A DNA stretch of 64,000 nucleotides from Larus michahellis (Eukaryota; Chordata; Aves; Charadriiformes; Laridae). Positions 13,430 to 26,681 of this stretch are shown here, one piece after another (the first letter of the stretch is position 1; each line of letters begins with the position of its first letter). The notes beneath the pieces were generated by a model. It had not been told where the DNA came from. It saw nothing but the letters and a program-made list of their open reading frames with translations, and did no database searches. The stretch is taken from positions 26,073,583 to 26,137,582 of the forward strand of contig NC_133901.1 of NCBI RefSeq assembly GCF_964199755.1, in the 5' to 3' direction. A program made the position numbers and the translations under genes.

Positions 13430-13601
13430 GAAGCTACCCAGAGAAGCTGTGGATGCCCCATCCCGGGAAGTGTTCAAGGCCAGGCTGGATGGGGCTTTGA
13501 GCAGCCTGGTCCAGTGGGAGGTGTCCCTGCCCATGGCAGGGGCGTGGAACAAGGTGATCTTTAAGGTGCCTTCCAACCCAAACCATTCTATGATTCTATG
13601 A
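13430..13601 (+). mobile_element. CR1 LINE, 3'-terminal fragment
   Basis: This is a second 5'-truncated CR1 tail of the type seen at 6440-6588. It begins slightly further upstream (CCCAGAGAAGCTGTGGATG). It shares GTTCAAGGCCAGGCTGGATG and the CCCTGCCCATGGCAGGGG palindrome, and ends TTCCAACCCAAACCATTC then TATGATTCTATGA. It differs from the first copy at scattered positions, so the two are separate old insertions in the same orientation. Reading frames crossing it on either strand are not genes. Confidence 0.95.
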
Positions 13602-15295
13602 CATACTGAGGTGTTGTCCACCAGAGGTAATTTCCTTACTTGCAGAAATTTCCTACTAGGGTTTTTGCAAATATTTTATCCCACCAAACAAGCCACCGAG
13701 GACATTGCAGAGAGAAGGTTTCCTGGGGCTGTCACCTGCCCTACAGCAAAAGGAGGCCCTGAGCTGGGGTGGCAAGAGCATACCTTTCCTGTTCAGATGG
13801 CCTGCAGAACCTGCATGGTGTATTCACCCTAAACCTCCAGAGGTGCCACCCAACAAAATAATTTGCCACAGAAACTCAGGAATTTAGGCAGTTGACCTTA
13901 GACCTGTGAAGACCAGCATCATGGATCAAAAATGACTTACTGGAAGCAACGAACAGCATGGACTCTGTGATGGCCAATTCACTGATATCAAAACAGTTAT
14001 GGTCACTAAAAGCCAAATAGCCTATTCTGCAGCTATCATTATATTGTAATCTCAGTATTTTCTTCCCCAACTTCTCAAATTATTTATTTATGCCCATGTT
14101 ACTTGGCAAAAAAACCAAACTCAACACTTCTGATAAGAAGTAGTTTGTTAGGAGAAAGGTCAGTGGCCAAATATTTGTGTCATTTGTATTAAGATTTCTG
14201 CTTTTGCATTTATTACCACCACTGTGGTATACTGAAGGGGAAGAATAGAATGAAGTTCATCTTTCTATACATGGTACATTGGAGCCGAAAGGTGAACATT
14301 TTCCTACTGAGTCACTGAACAGATTTTTCTGTATTTCCAATAGATTCAGTTTTGAACAACATTGAATTGCATCAATTCATTTACTACAACTCTGTATTTT
14401 TCTTTTATATTGCAAAGGACATAGTTATATGGCATGAAATCAGGCATTGCCCAAATCAAGCAATGTATAGTAAAAAGCACTGTGCAATCCTATCACCCAA
14501 AGTTAAGTTAAACATGTTCCTAAAAGCTCCCTATTTTGTGTGAAATATTGTGACCTTTCATTTAACAGTGGTGCCATAACAGTTGTTCTGTGTTGTGTAA
14601 GAAATATTACTACATGTCTCCATGTAACTCAGCTCACGCCAATCTAAATATTTGATACAATATTTTACAGTTTGGGGTTTAACATTAGTTTCAAATTCCC
14701 TAAACTAACAACTGAATCTTTAAAACTCACAAAACAAAACAGTTACCCAAGTGGAAAACAGCTTAAAAGCTCTCCGTAGTTGGGAATAAAGCTTTATTAA
14801 ATACAACTGTTCTGACACGATGGATGTACTTACCATAACACCTATGGGCTTACACTATTACTGCTCTCTTGAACAATCCCCTAAGTGGAAATATATAATT
14901 TAGCACACCAAGGTCTCTCAAAATACACTGTCTTACAAGTTTGGCAGTGTCTATCAGCTCTAACAAAGTTCTTAGCCAAAGGTGCTTCCCACTTTGTCTT
15001 AAACAAAAACAACGTAATTGGGTTTAGAAGATTTGTTAAGTTGTTTATATAAATATACTAAAGATGTAAAGCCTAGCAGCTGGAAAATTCTGATACTGAC
15101 TTCCATACACCAGTGCCCTCAAACAGAGCAGAAAGGCTTGGTGGGGAGTGGCCGGGGAGGACTGAACAATTTCCAAATGAGTTTCAGTTGAGTCTCTTCA
15201 GTTCATATATTATCCCCATTAGCACATCAGAAAAGTTTGCCTGAAGAAAGTTTTGATTAAGGGCATCTCAAGGAAAAATATATTCAGGCTGAGAA
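13602..15295. other. Non-coding, no recognised element
   Basis: AT-rich sequence. No reading frame of interest, repeat family or RNA gene was seen. Confidence 0.55.
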
Positions 15296-15369
15296 CAAAA
15301 TAATAAAATAAATATAATAAAATAATAAAAATAAATATAACAAAATAAATAAAATAATAAAATAAAATT
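15296..15369. repeat. AT-rich simple repeat (AATAAA/TAAAATAA type)
   Basis: About 74 bp is made almost wholly of AATA/AAATA units with one C. It contains several AATAAA hexamers by chance of composition, so these should not be read as polyadenylation signals. Confidence 0.9.
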
Positions 15370-18300
15370 CCTTTTGTATACATATTGTTTAGCTATAAGA
15401 GGAGCTTATCTGTAAGAAAAATAGCAAATCCTGCATTCAGGAAAAATACCAGCCATCAAATGGCCTAGATGATACTGCACATTGAACCCAAAAGCAAATT
15501 AATTCTTTGTTGCGAGTAATCTGCCCAGTTACAGTCAAAAGAATCCACAGCTGCTTCATGCAAGCAGAAATCTTCCATGTGATTGTCATGAATCCATGTT
15601 CACTGACAGCATGAAATTTTCCTAGTAACTTCAGTCAGTTTGAACTTAGGTTGTAAGCAAGAATTGCCACGGTGGAATATATTTTTCAAAGTTGCATGAC
15701 ACCCTTCTGTGACATTACCTCTCATGTTTCAACCTTTACCAGGGAAAAGGTAAAACCACAGTATCTGAAAAAACCTAAGGGGATTCATAAGAAAGGATCT
15801 GATTTCATATATATATATTTGTCTTTAAAATACTGCTCCTTACTGCACTGCTTTTCAACAACAACAACAAAAAGATATTTTCAGAATGTGTTAGTAAAAC
15901 ATGAAACAAACGGTTTCCTATGCAGTATAAATCTCTGGCAGCGCTCCCCTGCAGAACGCGCTCTTTCCCGCTCCCAGTTAGTCTTGCATGGTAATGAACA
16001 AAGTAGTTTCTTTCTGTTTTAACATGCAAGGGAAAATAATTATTTGTGTATTTTCCACATTTATTCAGTCATTTTACATTTGTGCGTCTAGCTTCCCTGA
16101 AAATGGGAACACTGAAGATATACCACTTCCTATTTTAATCCTGAAAGGTTGTCATATTGTTGTAGTATTATCATGTTTTGTTGATGTATGTGTAGAAATG
16201 GAAATTCAAGTCCACTCTAAAAAGAGAGGGAAAATACGTCACATGGGTAAGTCATACAACAAGTGTTTGTCATGGTTAAAATAGAACTTTTTCATTACTA
16301 TATATTTCTTTCTTATTTCAACATACTGTAGCCCAACTAAAGAACAAGAAGCAACATCCAGAATATAAGAGTTTTAGGCACAAGTATTTCTTTTGCTTCC
16401 CTCTCAATGCGAAAGTGTCTTAATTTGAAAGGAAATAATGCCCCAAGTGCCTTTCAACCTTTAAAGAAAAAAAAAAAACCCAAAACCACAACAATTCATT
16501 CTGCAAAGCTTGTTAAACATAATCTACACCACACCACGCTGCAGGTGAGGTTTGCCAGCCCAATCTGACAGGCATTAAAAAAAAAAAAAGAAAAAAAAAG
16601 GCATGCCTTTTGCTAAAACAGAGGGGTAACTGCTCCTGTCCTTTGTGCTACACACGCGGGGAGCATTCAGAGCCTGCAGTCACCTGCGTCTCACAGGAGC
16701 TGTTACTAATTATTCATTATGAATAACTCCTCTTTAGGGAACCTAGGATCAAAGACTGGACCAAATACTGTTCCCATATACGACAGACTGCAGGGCCCGC
16801 TCCAGCCCGTCACACTTCAAAGCTGCTGCGGGACAAGGAAGGCTGACTTTGGGCCAACAGCACAAGGGCTACAGAGCCACAAGGGTTTGCCAGTGCCTCC
16901 TTCTGCCTTCCCCCTTTTTGGAGGGCCCTCATTAGGGGTGCTGTGGGTGATGAGGGATCCTGACCTGTCTGGATTGCAGCAAGTGTATTTTAGCTGCTTG
17001 TAGGGCAGAGGGAGGCAATTTTTGCTTTACTCTCAGACACGTCCTTGGGGTACCTTTTTCCTCTTTCCTTTCCTTGCCTTCCTTCCAGGAGCATCTCCAA
17101 ACACCCTCCACCATGTGTAGTGGTAGGACCACCCGAGTACCACTTTGTGTTATCAGTCCATGCTGTTGTAGTGCACTTTATTTATAATCACTGTCAAAAA
17201 CAGCTGAGGATGGTGAGGAAGGGGGGATCTGTCTGTGTCAGGGCCACTCAGTCCCCCCAGGCTCCCCTTCCCACAGGAGAAGGCTCACAGTGAATCACTC
17301 TGGGACCAGTTAAGGGCTGGGAGAGGGACCTCCCTCATGCAGGACAGATGGTGGAAGTACACTTGTCTTGAATGAACAAGTTCAATTCTCAGAGATGTTA
17401 AGTTAACACATATGCAGCCTGGTTAAACCACACTCTAAATCTTGTCTGTCTTTCTTCACCATCTGTGACAAGGTTTTTCTCTTTGAAACTATTAAGAGAA
17501 GTTGACCTTTTGTGCTTACATGCATTTCCTCTGTTGAGTTTTTTTGACTCATCATCCTGCTGTGTCAATGCTTTCCTGAGGAGGACTATGGTATATAAAT
17601 AGCCAAGCTCAAAAGAAGAATCTTCTGATCTATTTGACAATTTGTCTTTCTTGATTATATGGGAAGACAATAACTTGTAAATTTTCTCCTCCTCAAAACT
17701 TAGCAGAGTTGAAGGTACTGAGCTATGTTGTTTAAAGATTTCTAAAGGAGCCTTGATTTAAAGACTGGAATAACTGCAAAGTTTGGAAACATCTGGTACT
17801 AATCTAATACCTACTCCAATCTAAAGAGACTGATTAAACACTGCAGCAACAGGTGGTGCAAACACTAGTAAGTCAATTTTAATAAGAGAGGTCAACACCT
17901 TCAGCTCCTCATTTTTCTTTCCATAAGTACTAATAAATTCCTCTCAACAGGTGTGGGTCTAGGATGTATAATTACATTGTTCACAACTAAAGGTCTAGTA
18001 GTTCTGTGTTAAAGATCTCTGTTAAAAGAAGAGGAAAAAACTTCCAATGTTTGAAACATCATCCCTGACTTCCTCCACTATTCTCTTTTCATGTATATTT
18101 TCCATGTCATGACTGTTTATGGGTATCAGACTGGAAGCAGTACTACACACTGCTCAGTACTTCTCCAGGAAGTAAATCTTTTCTGGGTGTACTACAGATT
18201 CTTGTCCAGCATGTTCTAAACTGCAGTCGTCACTAGCACAAAAACCCAGTTCCTTCTTGCACTCAGTGGATACCAATACTTATTCCTACAAGGAGGCTCT

Positions 18301-20518
18301 ATTTAATTGCTGGTGATTCTCAGAAGTGCACCAGTCTCCACTCTGCCTGATTAAATGACTACACAGGGAGGGGGAATATATAAAGTCTAGGACAAAAGAA
18401 AAGAAAGAATAAAAAAAAAGCTACACACAAGAGCGGGGCCTGACCCTTCAGTGTGCCAGGGCTCTCCTTTCGGAGTAGACAACCTACGTTTTCCTTTCAG
18501 GGTGTTTAAGTACCTGATATGCAGCATGTTTAATTTTTATCTTTACATTCTTTGTTTGGCATTCTTAATGTTCTTCGCAACACAATGTAATGCTGGGACA
18601 AACTTTTCCTGGCACCTAAACTGAAAATGGCACTTCAGAGCTCAGTGTTCTTGTTTGACCACAACCCAGGTGAAAGAGGATAAAGAAAGCAAGATCTTCA
18701 GGCCAAAAGGTATGTTGCTTAACTAAATGGTTCCTGTGCCTTTTACTGTCTACAAGGTCTTTTCATTGCCTGATACGCGGGCTATTTTTACAGAAATCCC
18801 AAGGGGTTATTTATTGTGGGAATAAGAAATAACAAAGCCAAGAATATCAAGGGAGTGTTCAATATAACAATCCAAAAAAAGAAAACAGTAGTGTCTGGAT
18901 CAATAAAGAAAAACTTTGTCCTCCACCGTGCTGTGTAGGGGTTGGAAGGTCCAGTACAGAAGCAAATAAGCTAACAGTTATTATTCTGCAGGGACAAGAG
19001 TCTGAATAATCCCTTATTCCAGTTGTTTGGCAACACTGAGCTGATACAGCTGGGGGGTGGTTCTGCAAGCTAGAGGAAACTATAACAAATCATGAGAATA
19101 CACAGAAAGTTTGGGCTCCCCAGAGGGTACATTGGAAAAGGAGAGGGCAGCCTGAGCCAGTCACAGCCCCAGGGAGAAGGGGAACGCGTGAGCTATACTG
19201 CAACAGGGGTGCCCCAGGAATGGGCAACCTCTCACAGGGAGGAGCACTTTCCACGTATTGCTGTGACACGCTTCCAGCCAAAGTACAGAAGAAGGCTTTT
19301 TCTTGGCATTACAACCCACCAACAGAAGGAAAAATAGGTTTACTCTCCTGCCTCCCGTGGAGGCCGCATTTGTCCGTCAGTGCCAAGCGACATGGTGCAT
19401 GCTCTGCACACGTTGGCATGTGGTCTTTAGCCACCTTCCTCTGCATTTTGTCAAGCCCTCTCTGAAAAAATCTAACTGCATAAATACCCAGTGAATTCCT
19501 CCAGCCTACACTGCTCCCCAAGGCCTCAGCCATGCATGACCTCTTCTTCCCCAAACCATGAGCACTGGTATTAATCAAAGCCTGTGTGACGACATCTTCC
19601 GCTTGATGCCTTAAAATCAGGAGCTTCACCCTACGAGTTCAGGATCAAGTTGGATTGCTTGGGTGAAACCCCGTGTGCTTCAAACCATTTAAAAAGTGAT
19701 GTTCCAGTCCTAAATGATCTCTCGAACTCAGAAACAAAAAAAAAAAAAAGCTCTGTAGAAATTTCTCTGGATTCAGTCCTACATTCTTTTAGCACAGCTG
19801 GGTATCTGCTTTCTGACCAGGAAGTCTTTTTAGTTCTAAGAGCCTTTTAATAACTACTTGCTGTAGAACTACACAGTTCTTTGTTTATTTATTAATTATG
19901 AATAATTAGAGAGGATGCTCCTTGGAGAAAGAGCTTTTGTTTTTGCAAGGTAGATATTTTAAGAATGTTCATTTTTATGTAAGACCCACTAAGTAATCCT
20001 CATTCAATCCATTCTCACCCAGAGCTTGGGGGTCTTTGTAAATGCCTATCTAGGCATGCTTAGAAGGACAACATAAAATTTGAATTCAAGAAAGTATATA
20101 TGGTTTTTTTCCCACCTAGGAATCATCTACACTAAATTCCAAGTAGTAAAATGAAAATACAGAGTTTAGTAAGAGTCTAGTTGATATTTCTCTTTCCTAA
20201 TTCCTCTGTACCACCTGTGGCCTCAAGGAAACATACAGCTTTTCCTCCATTTTAATTACATTAGGAAAGCTATTATTAAAACAGAACTGTCACTTTTCTT
20301 TTCAGCTATATTGATATAATGGAGTTAGCATTGATTTAACTTACTCCTTTGAATTTATGTTATGAATGATTTGCCTCCTCATATACAACTCCTTACAAGA
20401 CAGAAAAGAAAATAAAACCAAACAAAAAAGCCCCACACAGCTCCATACATAACTTGGACATTACAACATCTATCTTCTTTATCTTACGGCCAGAAGGAAG
20501 GGCAGAGGAGAGAAGGAG
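15370..20518. other. Non-coding with A-rich tracts
   Basis: No gene recognised. Simple sequence includes an AT run at 15807-15818, A runs at 16467-16478, 16577-16589 and 16591-16599, and 14 A at 19736-19749. A somewhat GC-richer stretch at 16770-17290 carries short frames on both strands with no protein resemblance. Confidence 0.55.
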
Positions 20519-21126
20519 AGAAAAGCCAATGGCATCCTGGGGTGCATCAAGAAGAGTGTGGCCAGCAGGTCAAGAGAGGTCATCCTCCCCCTCTACTCTG
20601 CCTTGGTGAGGCCGCACCTGGAGTACTGTGTCCAGTTCTGGGCTCCCCGGCTCAAGAGGGACAGGGAACTGATGGAGAGGGTGCAGCAAAGGGCTACCAA
20701 GATGATTAGGGGACTGGCACACCTCTCTTATGAAGAAAGGCTGAGGGATTTGGGTCTCTTCAGTCTGGAAAAAAGACGGCTGAGGGGTGACCTTATCAAC
20801 ACTTATAAATACTTAAAGGGTGGGTGTCAGGAGGATGGGGCCAGGCTCTTTTCAGTGGTGCCCAGCGACAGGACAAGAGGTAATGGGCACAAACTTGAGC
20901 ATAGGAAGTTCCACCTAAACATGAGAAGGAACTTTACTTTAAGGGTGGCAGGGCACTGGCACAGGCTGCCCAGAGAGGTGGTGGAGTCTCCATCTCTGGA
21001 GACATTCAAAACCCGCCTGGACCCGTTCCTGTGTGACCTGCTCTGGGTGACCCTGCTCTGGCAGGGGGGTTGGACTAGATGATCCCCAGAGGTCCCTTCC
21101 AACCCCTACCATTCTGTGATTCTGTG
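20519..21126 (+). mobile_element. CR1 LINE, 5'-truncated, with ORF2 C-terminal frame
   Basis: This is the longest CR1 copy. One open frame from about 20519 to 21082 encodes the C-terminal end of the CR1 ORF2 protein (endonuclease/reverse transcriptase), downstream of the catalytic palm. Recognisable CR1 blocks include [98 protein letters not shown] and [18 protein letters not shown]. The 3' end is GGTCCCTTCCAACCCCTACC then ATTCTGTGATTCTGTG. The endonuclease and catalytic RT domains are missing, so it cannot move by itself. The intact frame suggests it is fairly young among the copies here. There is no initiator methionine at the truncation. The sequence after LLCDLL-type residues reads CTCTGGGTG where I remember related copies having a stop (CTCTAGGTG), so the frame runs about 12 codons into the 3' tail. 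Confidence 0.96.
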
Positions 21127-22022
21127 GAAGTATTAGGATAGGTAGATAAAAAAAACCCACTTCATTGCCAGGAAAATAAATTCTTCCCTGGATACTCATC
21201 AGTAACTTTACAGCAGCAAATTAGTAGCTAAAACACTTATAAGAAAGCATCCTTTTTCTTAAGAATATGTGGTCAGCCAGGCCATATGAGTTGTCAGCAT
21301 GACCAATGTGATGTCACAATAGCGGATGTAATAACAGAGAAAAGACATCACTCTTCCACTTTAAAAACCTGATGATCTAAGAGATAAGCATCTTGTTCAC
21401 AGGATCACTAAATGATTCTTCTAATGGAGACATGTATAAATATTTTCTTCAGAGTCAAAATAAAAATTACTTTTGTTGCGCAAACCAAATCCACTTGAAT
21501 CAAAGCATGTTGTCCCACAGTAAATTCTAGAAGTTTTGTGGAGGCTGTAAAACAATCATTTCAGTGTCACAAATCAGGAAGACACACCACCAGCATTGTA
21601 CCTTTGCTGTGTAATGGGTCCATTTTGACTGATATTTCCATATTGCTAATTTACAGAAACGGCTTTCTGATAGACATGGTCAAAGTGGGGTTGCCAAAGA
21701 TATAGTTATGGACGATTTATTTTGGGAGTATATTAAATTACACAATTTCATGCCACACTGTGCTGCAGGTGCCAGAAGTTTTTATGGCTCTAAGAGGTAT
21801 TTTGACAAAATTAATGGAACAAAAATTAATAAAGTACCATTGAAGACAAAGATAAAACTGCAAGTTCAACAGATCTCTAAAGGCTATGGGGGAAAAATAT
21901 ATATATACACACATGCTTTCTGTGATCTTCCACTTTAGAGAAGCTTCTAGGCAGCTGTGTGTTTGTTTTCAGAAAGATGAGGTTTTGATTATAAATAAAT
22001 AAAATAGGACCTGAAGCATTTA
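21127..22022. other. Non-coding; short AT/AC microsatellite
   Basis: No gene recognised. A short (AT)n(AC)n tract lies at about 21896-21912. Confidence 0.55.
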
Positions 22023-22040
22023 CTCATTGATATCAATGAG
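22023..22040. repeat. Perfect 18-bp palindrome
   Basis: CTCATTGATATCAATGAG equals its own reverse complement. The core ATTGAT/ATCAAT resembles cut-homeodomain and PBX-type half-sites on each strand. It could also be chance. Confidence 0.85.
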
Positions 22041-22560
22041 GGGGGTTTCATTATTTAATATTTAAATTCAAGATGTAATTGCACACTTCACTATATTGCT
22101 CAGCAAATATCTGAAAGCCAAGTGCCTTTCATGAGACTGTAAAGGAGTGAGAGAAGCAAAAATACATTTCTTTTTAAAAGGTAAATATGTAAACTAAAAG
22201 ACAGGGCAGAGTCCATATCTCTAACTAGTGTCAGAGCCTAACGGGTGAAGGTCAACAGAGCTGCAAAATTCCTCGGGGAGGGATTCAACTCATTTTACTG
22301 TAATTACTTCGGTGTTTAATCTCAAATAGTTATCTAGGCTCTCTTTAGCATCAATGGAGGGAGCAAGGCAACCTTGTACTGAAAGGGGCTAAAAGAATCA
22401 GCTGCTGAAAGTACCAGCCCACTGATTACATGGGTGCTTAAAGGATGGTCTCAGTTAAAGTTATAACTTCTGGACAGCACGAGTTCAGTGAATGGATCCT
22501 GCCCATTGTGTCTCCTTTCATATCTAGTGCTCCCTGCTCAAGGGAGGGCTGCCTGCAGGT

Positions 22561-22612
22561 ACTGCTGCAGGATCTGACCCAACTCTTAATGATATCATGG
22601 GAGTCTTTAGGA
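22561..22612. repeat. Ancient amniote dispersed repeat fragment (tentative)
   Basis: GCAGGATCTGACCC followed by GATATCATGGGAGTCTTT resembles the common ancient amniote motif GCAGGATCTGGCCC plus TTGACTTCAATGGGAGTTTT. The match is short and diverged. Confidence 0.3.
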
Positions 22613-24229
22613 AGCACTGGGTGAGACTCAGAGCGAGGTAGAATCCATGCCTGAGTGCCTACAGCTCCCTAATGTAAAAAGAAAAAAAATCCTAGTCATT
22701 ATTTCTTATGAGAGTGATACACAGCCTCTTACAAACTGAAAAGCCAATGCACATTTCTAATGCAGTCTCAAAAGCAGATCATTATGTATATCATTTTGTA
22801 TAAACATAGTCATCAAGGGAATTTGGAATAGATTTATACCAACATTTTAATAAGTTTCATAAGAAAGAGGTTCATCAAATAAAAATAATGAATGATGGAA
22901 TTAAAGAACCACTGAAAATTGCTAATGTGTTTAATCATCTCAACATCTATATTTATATATGACAAATTTGGATGATATAGTGGGTGTAATTCTGTTTCGA
23001 GTCTCTGAGCAGGGATTGCATTCCAAGATAGGCGACAAAAGCAAAGCCAGAGCTCGCCTCATCTGCAGGCAGATAGAAAGTAGGACTCTGTGACCATTTG
23101 CGTGAGGGTACTTGAAAGCCTCTCTGACATCCAGATATTCAGTTAGTCAACCAGCAAGAGTCATGTGTGAGCCAAAGAGAAAATAAAGAGACCGGAGCTA
23201 TGTGAAAAATAAAGACAATGCACAAAAAAAAAGCTGTAAGGTGTAATAAACCCTGGCATTTTTCTGAGACCTAAACCCACACCTCAGTGTCCTGCCCATT
23301 AAGCTAGTCACTCAGCTATGCTCACAGGTGCCAAGTCCCACAGCGCGCACACAAAGGACCCAGACGAAGAGTTAATGCAATCTCTGCTGTAATCCTGAAA
23401 GCTCTGCTCAGTTGCCCCACAGCTCTGAGGGTTTATAAGGACAAAAAAAAAGGTCATGATTTCTGACCTTTGTATTTACAGCATGATTATCATTCTTTTT
23501 TCTTTTGCTTTGACTCACAATACCTCACCTCTTCATCTTCAGCAGGGCTGCTCCACCTTGAAGGAAGTCAAACACGATGCCAGGGAAAGCACGCGAAAGA
23601 TGCCATTGCTGGGAGCATCACCTCGCACATCAGCACTAGCCCTGTCTCTGGGTCTCCCCAGGCTTCTGCGAGGAGATAACTCACACCGTCTCCCTCCAAA
23701 TCACTTGCCCAAGTGCAGTTGTATTGTTTCAGACAGAAACACACCTGCAGACACAGCAACCCAGCTGGACTGCTAAAACTCTGATTTGGCAGCCATGAAC
23801 AAAAATTTTCCACAGGAAAAGACTTCCAGAAGTAAAAAGATGATATTTCTAAGCAAACATGGCTTGAGAGACTCTACCCTGAGGCCTCCATGCCTTTTTC
23901 ATGGTCCTCTCCTGCCCTGTCCCACCACCAGGCTGACGTCACTCCCCGCTGCAGGCAGCCGCAGGAGGAGAGTGGCAGGTTCCAGAATCTCCAACAAAAC
24001 TTATGCCTGCTCCGCCTAAAAAAGCTAGCTTTTTAGGGGTGAGCAAAGGTAAGAAAATCTGCAAGCAGAAATCTTGAGCAGAGAACCTGGGCATGTCAAA
24101 GGCGATGAGGCTGCGTGATGGACCTATTTATAACTGACCATATGGCAATTGATTTCCTGTTGCTCACACAGGGCATCTCCATGACTCCAGCCTCTGTGCT
24201 TCTTCCCACCTCGCTCCTCTGCCAGGTTT
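22613..24229. other. Non-coding; contains a palindromic CRE
   Basis: No gene recognised. TGACGTCA lies at 23934-23941, in a locally GC-richer segment (about 23880-24010). Reading frames there show no protein resemblance. Confidence 0.5.
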
Positions 24230-24480
24230 ATTTATACTTTCCCCCAGCTCTGAAGGCAAATCAAGTTAATTGGCTATTACATGAGATTAAGCAAAATAAC
24301 TAAAAGAATAAAGAGAGAATATAATGCTCTGATTCACTGTGCATCGCTCTCCATGGGAGCCGGGAAACAACATGATAGTTATTCCTGTGCAAAGCAAGGA
24401 AGGATCTGCGTTGTCTGCTGCATGCAGGACTGAACAACAGCGCAGGTTTATACCTGTGTTACTTATTCAAATGCTCATTC
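24230..24480. promoter_or_regulatory. Candidate conserved non-coding element
   Basis: The stretch has homeodomain-type cores (AAGTTAATTGG, GAGATTAAGC) and CATGCAGG, mixed with CpG-bearing sequence and with no homopolymers. This texture is typical of vertebrate developmental enhancers. Conservation cannot be tested here, so the call is weak. Confidence 0.2.
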
Positions 24481-26681
24481 TTACCCAAAGTTTCACATAA
24501 CTTTCCATTAATACTGCTTGTCTCAATTTGAGACACACTTAGCACCCCCAAAACTAAAGAATCATCTTAAATGCCTGCCAATTTTGCAACTGCATGATGA
24601 AAGAAATAACAAATTAAATTATTTTTTTATTGAACACTGTACAATATTAGTCCATTTGGAATAGAGATAAGGAATTAAGAGCCAAAAAGGCCTTTCCAGT
24701 CAATGATCTAGGATGAAGAGATGCCTGGGGGAAAGAGACAAATTTGGAGTGTAGGAAATGAGAAACAATTAGAAGAATTAAAATAATTGTATTTTCCATG
24801 AGGGAAAAATAGAGATATGGGATAAATTACTAAGATGGGTTTCTAGAACAAACAGTGCAGCATTCAAAATGGTAATAATGGGGTTTCAAGTAGAGCTATG
24901 AGAAAACCTGCTTAGTGAGCATAAGCCCAACTTAAAAAAAAAAAATTCTAATCACAAATTTGGTGAACCTAGGGAGAGGTTAATTAAGGCTAGCAGAAAC
25001 AAAGAGGGTAAGGGTAAGGCCTACTGCATCAGTTCCCTCCACTCTCTCAAATTTCCAGCAACTGGAAACAAAAGAAAGACTGCAACAGGGGCACAATGAG
25101 TGCAGAAGAGGCGAGAAAGCAACATTATCATGCTCCTTTGTCCTACACTTAGCCTATTTCCCAACAAGACTAAGGGAGACAATCTGCATAGGGCATCTGT
25201 GGATGCCAACTTTTTTATGAACTACAACTCCTTTCAAAATGTGGTGTTAATTTGCTAATTAGTAAGAAGATAAACATTTCTGACAGGTGAAATATATTGC
25301 TATATTGTTAATTGAGTCACACAGAATAGATTGGATGTAGTAGTGTATTCCTTCTTTCCTTCTTTCTCTCTAGGGCTGGAGTTCAATCCTTACATTTTTT
25401 GCTTCCCTAAACACTAAAAATAGGCTGAGAATCAAAGAACAGCATCCTACAGCGTAGGGTCCTGGTGCTTAAGCTAGTTTCTTTCAAAACTCCAATCCAT
25501 TTACCTGCAGATCAAAAGTACGTGCTACTCCTGTCTTTTCATCATATGTAATAAAAACCCTTAGAGATATTTGAAAAAAAATCCAGAGAATGATCCATCA
25601 CTGTTTAATGCAAGTTGCTCTCTTCGAAAGCAGCAGACCTCACCCAGGTATCAATTTCTCAATTCCTTCTCTACAAGGATACAAGTCAGAATAATCTGAA
25701 ATGTTATGTACAGCAGTACTTGCAGAACTAGCCAAGACTCTGTCTGGGAGAGAAAACAGCCCATATCCCCACAGCTTTAGTAGTACTAAGCCCTTTTAAG
25801 CTGACAGTAGTTATGTGTGAACTACCAAATATCAAAACATGTTAAAATCACACCCGTAGACTGCATTAGTTAGTGCTAGGATCCCAGTCTCTTTTCGCAG
25901 GGCCCATTTTGGACTAGCACCTGGAGGCTCCAGAGGAGCACCATCAGGAGCAGAGCACCAGCCCAACCAGCCTTTCCATCGGCACAGGCTGCCAGGGACC
26001 ACTGCTTGCTGTCATCCTTACCTTCCAGTCTCCTATTTATGTTACTGCAAATTTCTTTATCACTTATCAGTCTTACACTGTGAGCCCAGTATTTTCACAA
26101 TTAAGAGGGAGCTCGGAGGAGTCAATTAGTTGATAGCTTGTTCACCACTGCTTCATTATTGTCAGCTTCCTGGCTTTGTGTTTTTTTGATTCACCAGTTC
26201 GTGATGTCGGGATTAGTACCCACTTTGAAAACCAAACTTTCAAGTCCAAAATCAGAAAACATCAAAATATGGAGGGAATCATATAGCGCTTATTTCTACT
26301 TCCCGATTTTAAAGCCATTTCTATAATTTTGGGAGACCTGGCTCATTTTTCTCCTTCTGGTTTAGAAAAAAAATACAGGATAGAGTGTTTTGATCCACAG
26401 TAGCAAAGCAGAAGTTAAAAACAGAAGGCTCTGCTGTCCTTTTCCAGTCTTAAGATTAATTGCATTTTCATAAAGATTTTTATGCTCCATTCACCCTATA
26501 TCCCTTTGCCTTACCTCCTCATCCTGAGAGTTTTAATAAATGACTCATCCTTACTAATTCAGCCCTGCCAGCTTTCTTTTGGTACATAATATTTCAGTAC
26601 TTAATGCAGTATAAGAGAGTCTGCACTAGCCAATTTGATTAGTCATAGCCTCATCTTTGCTTACCATGCTATTTTTCTTTC
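24481..26681. other. Non-coding, no recognised gene
   Basis: AT-rich sequence. A pyrimidine tract at about 25349-25371 ending CTCTAG looks like a splice acceptor, but no donor or open frame follows it. Confidence 0.55.

Noticed and set aside
13319..13621. Frames on both strands across 13430-13601
   Set aside because: They are translations of the CR1 3' untranslated tail and not a gene.
20827..21199. Minus-strand frames over the CR1 copy
   Set aside because: They are antisense shadows of the CR1 ORF2 tail.
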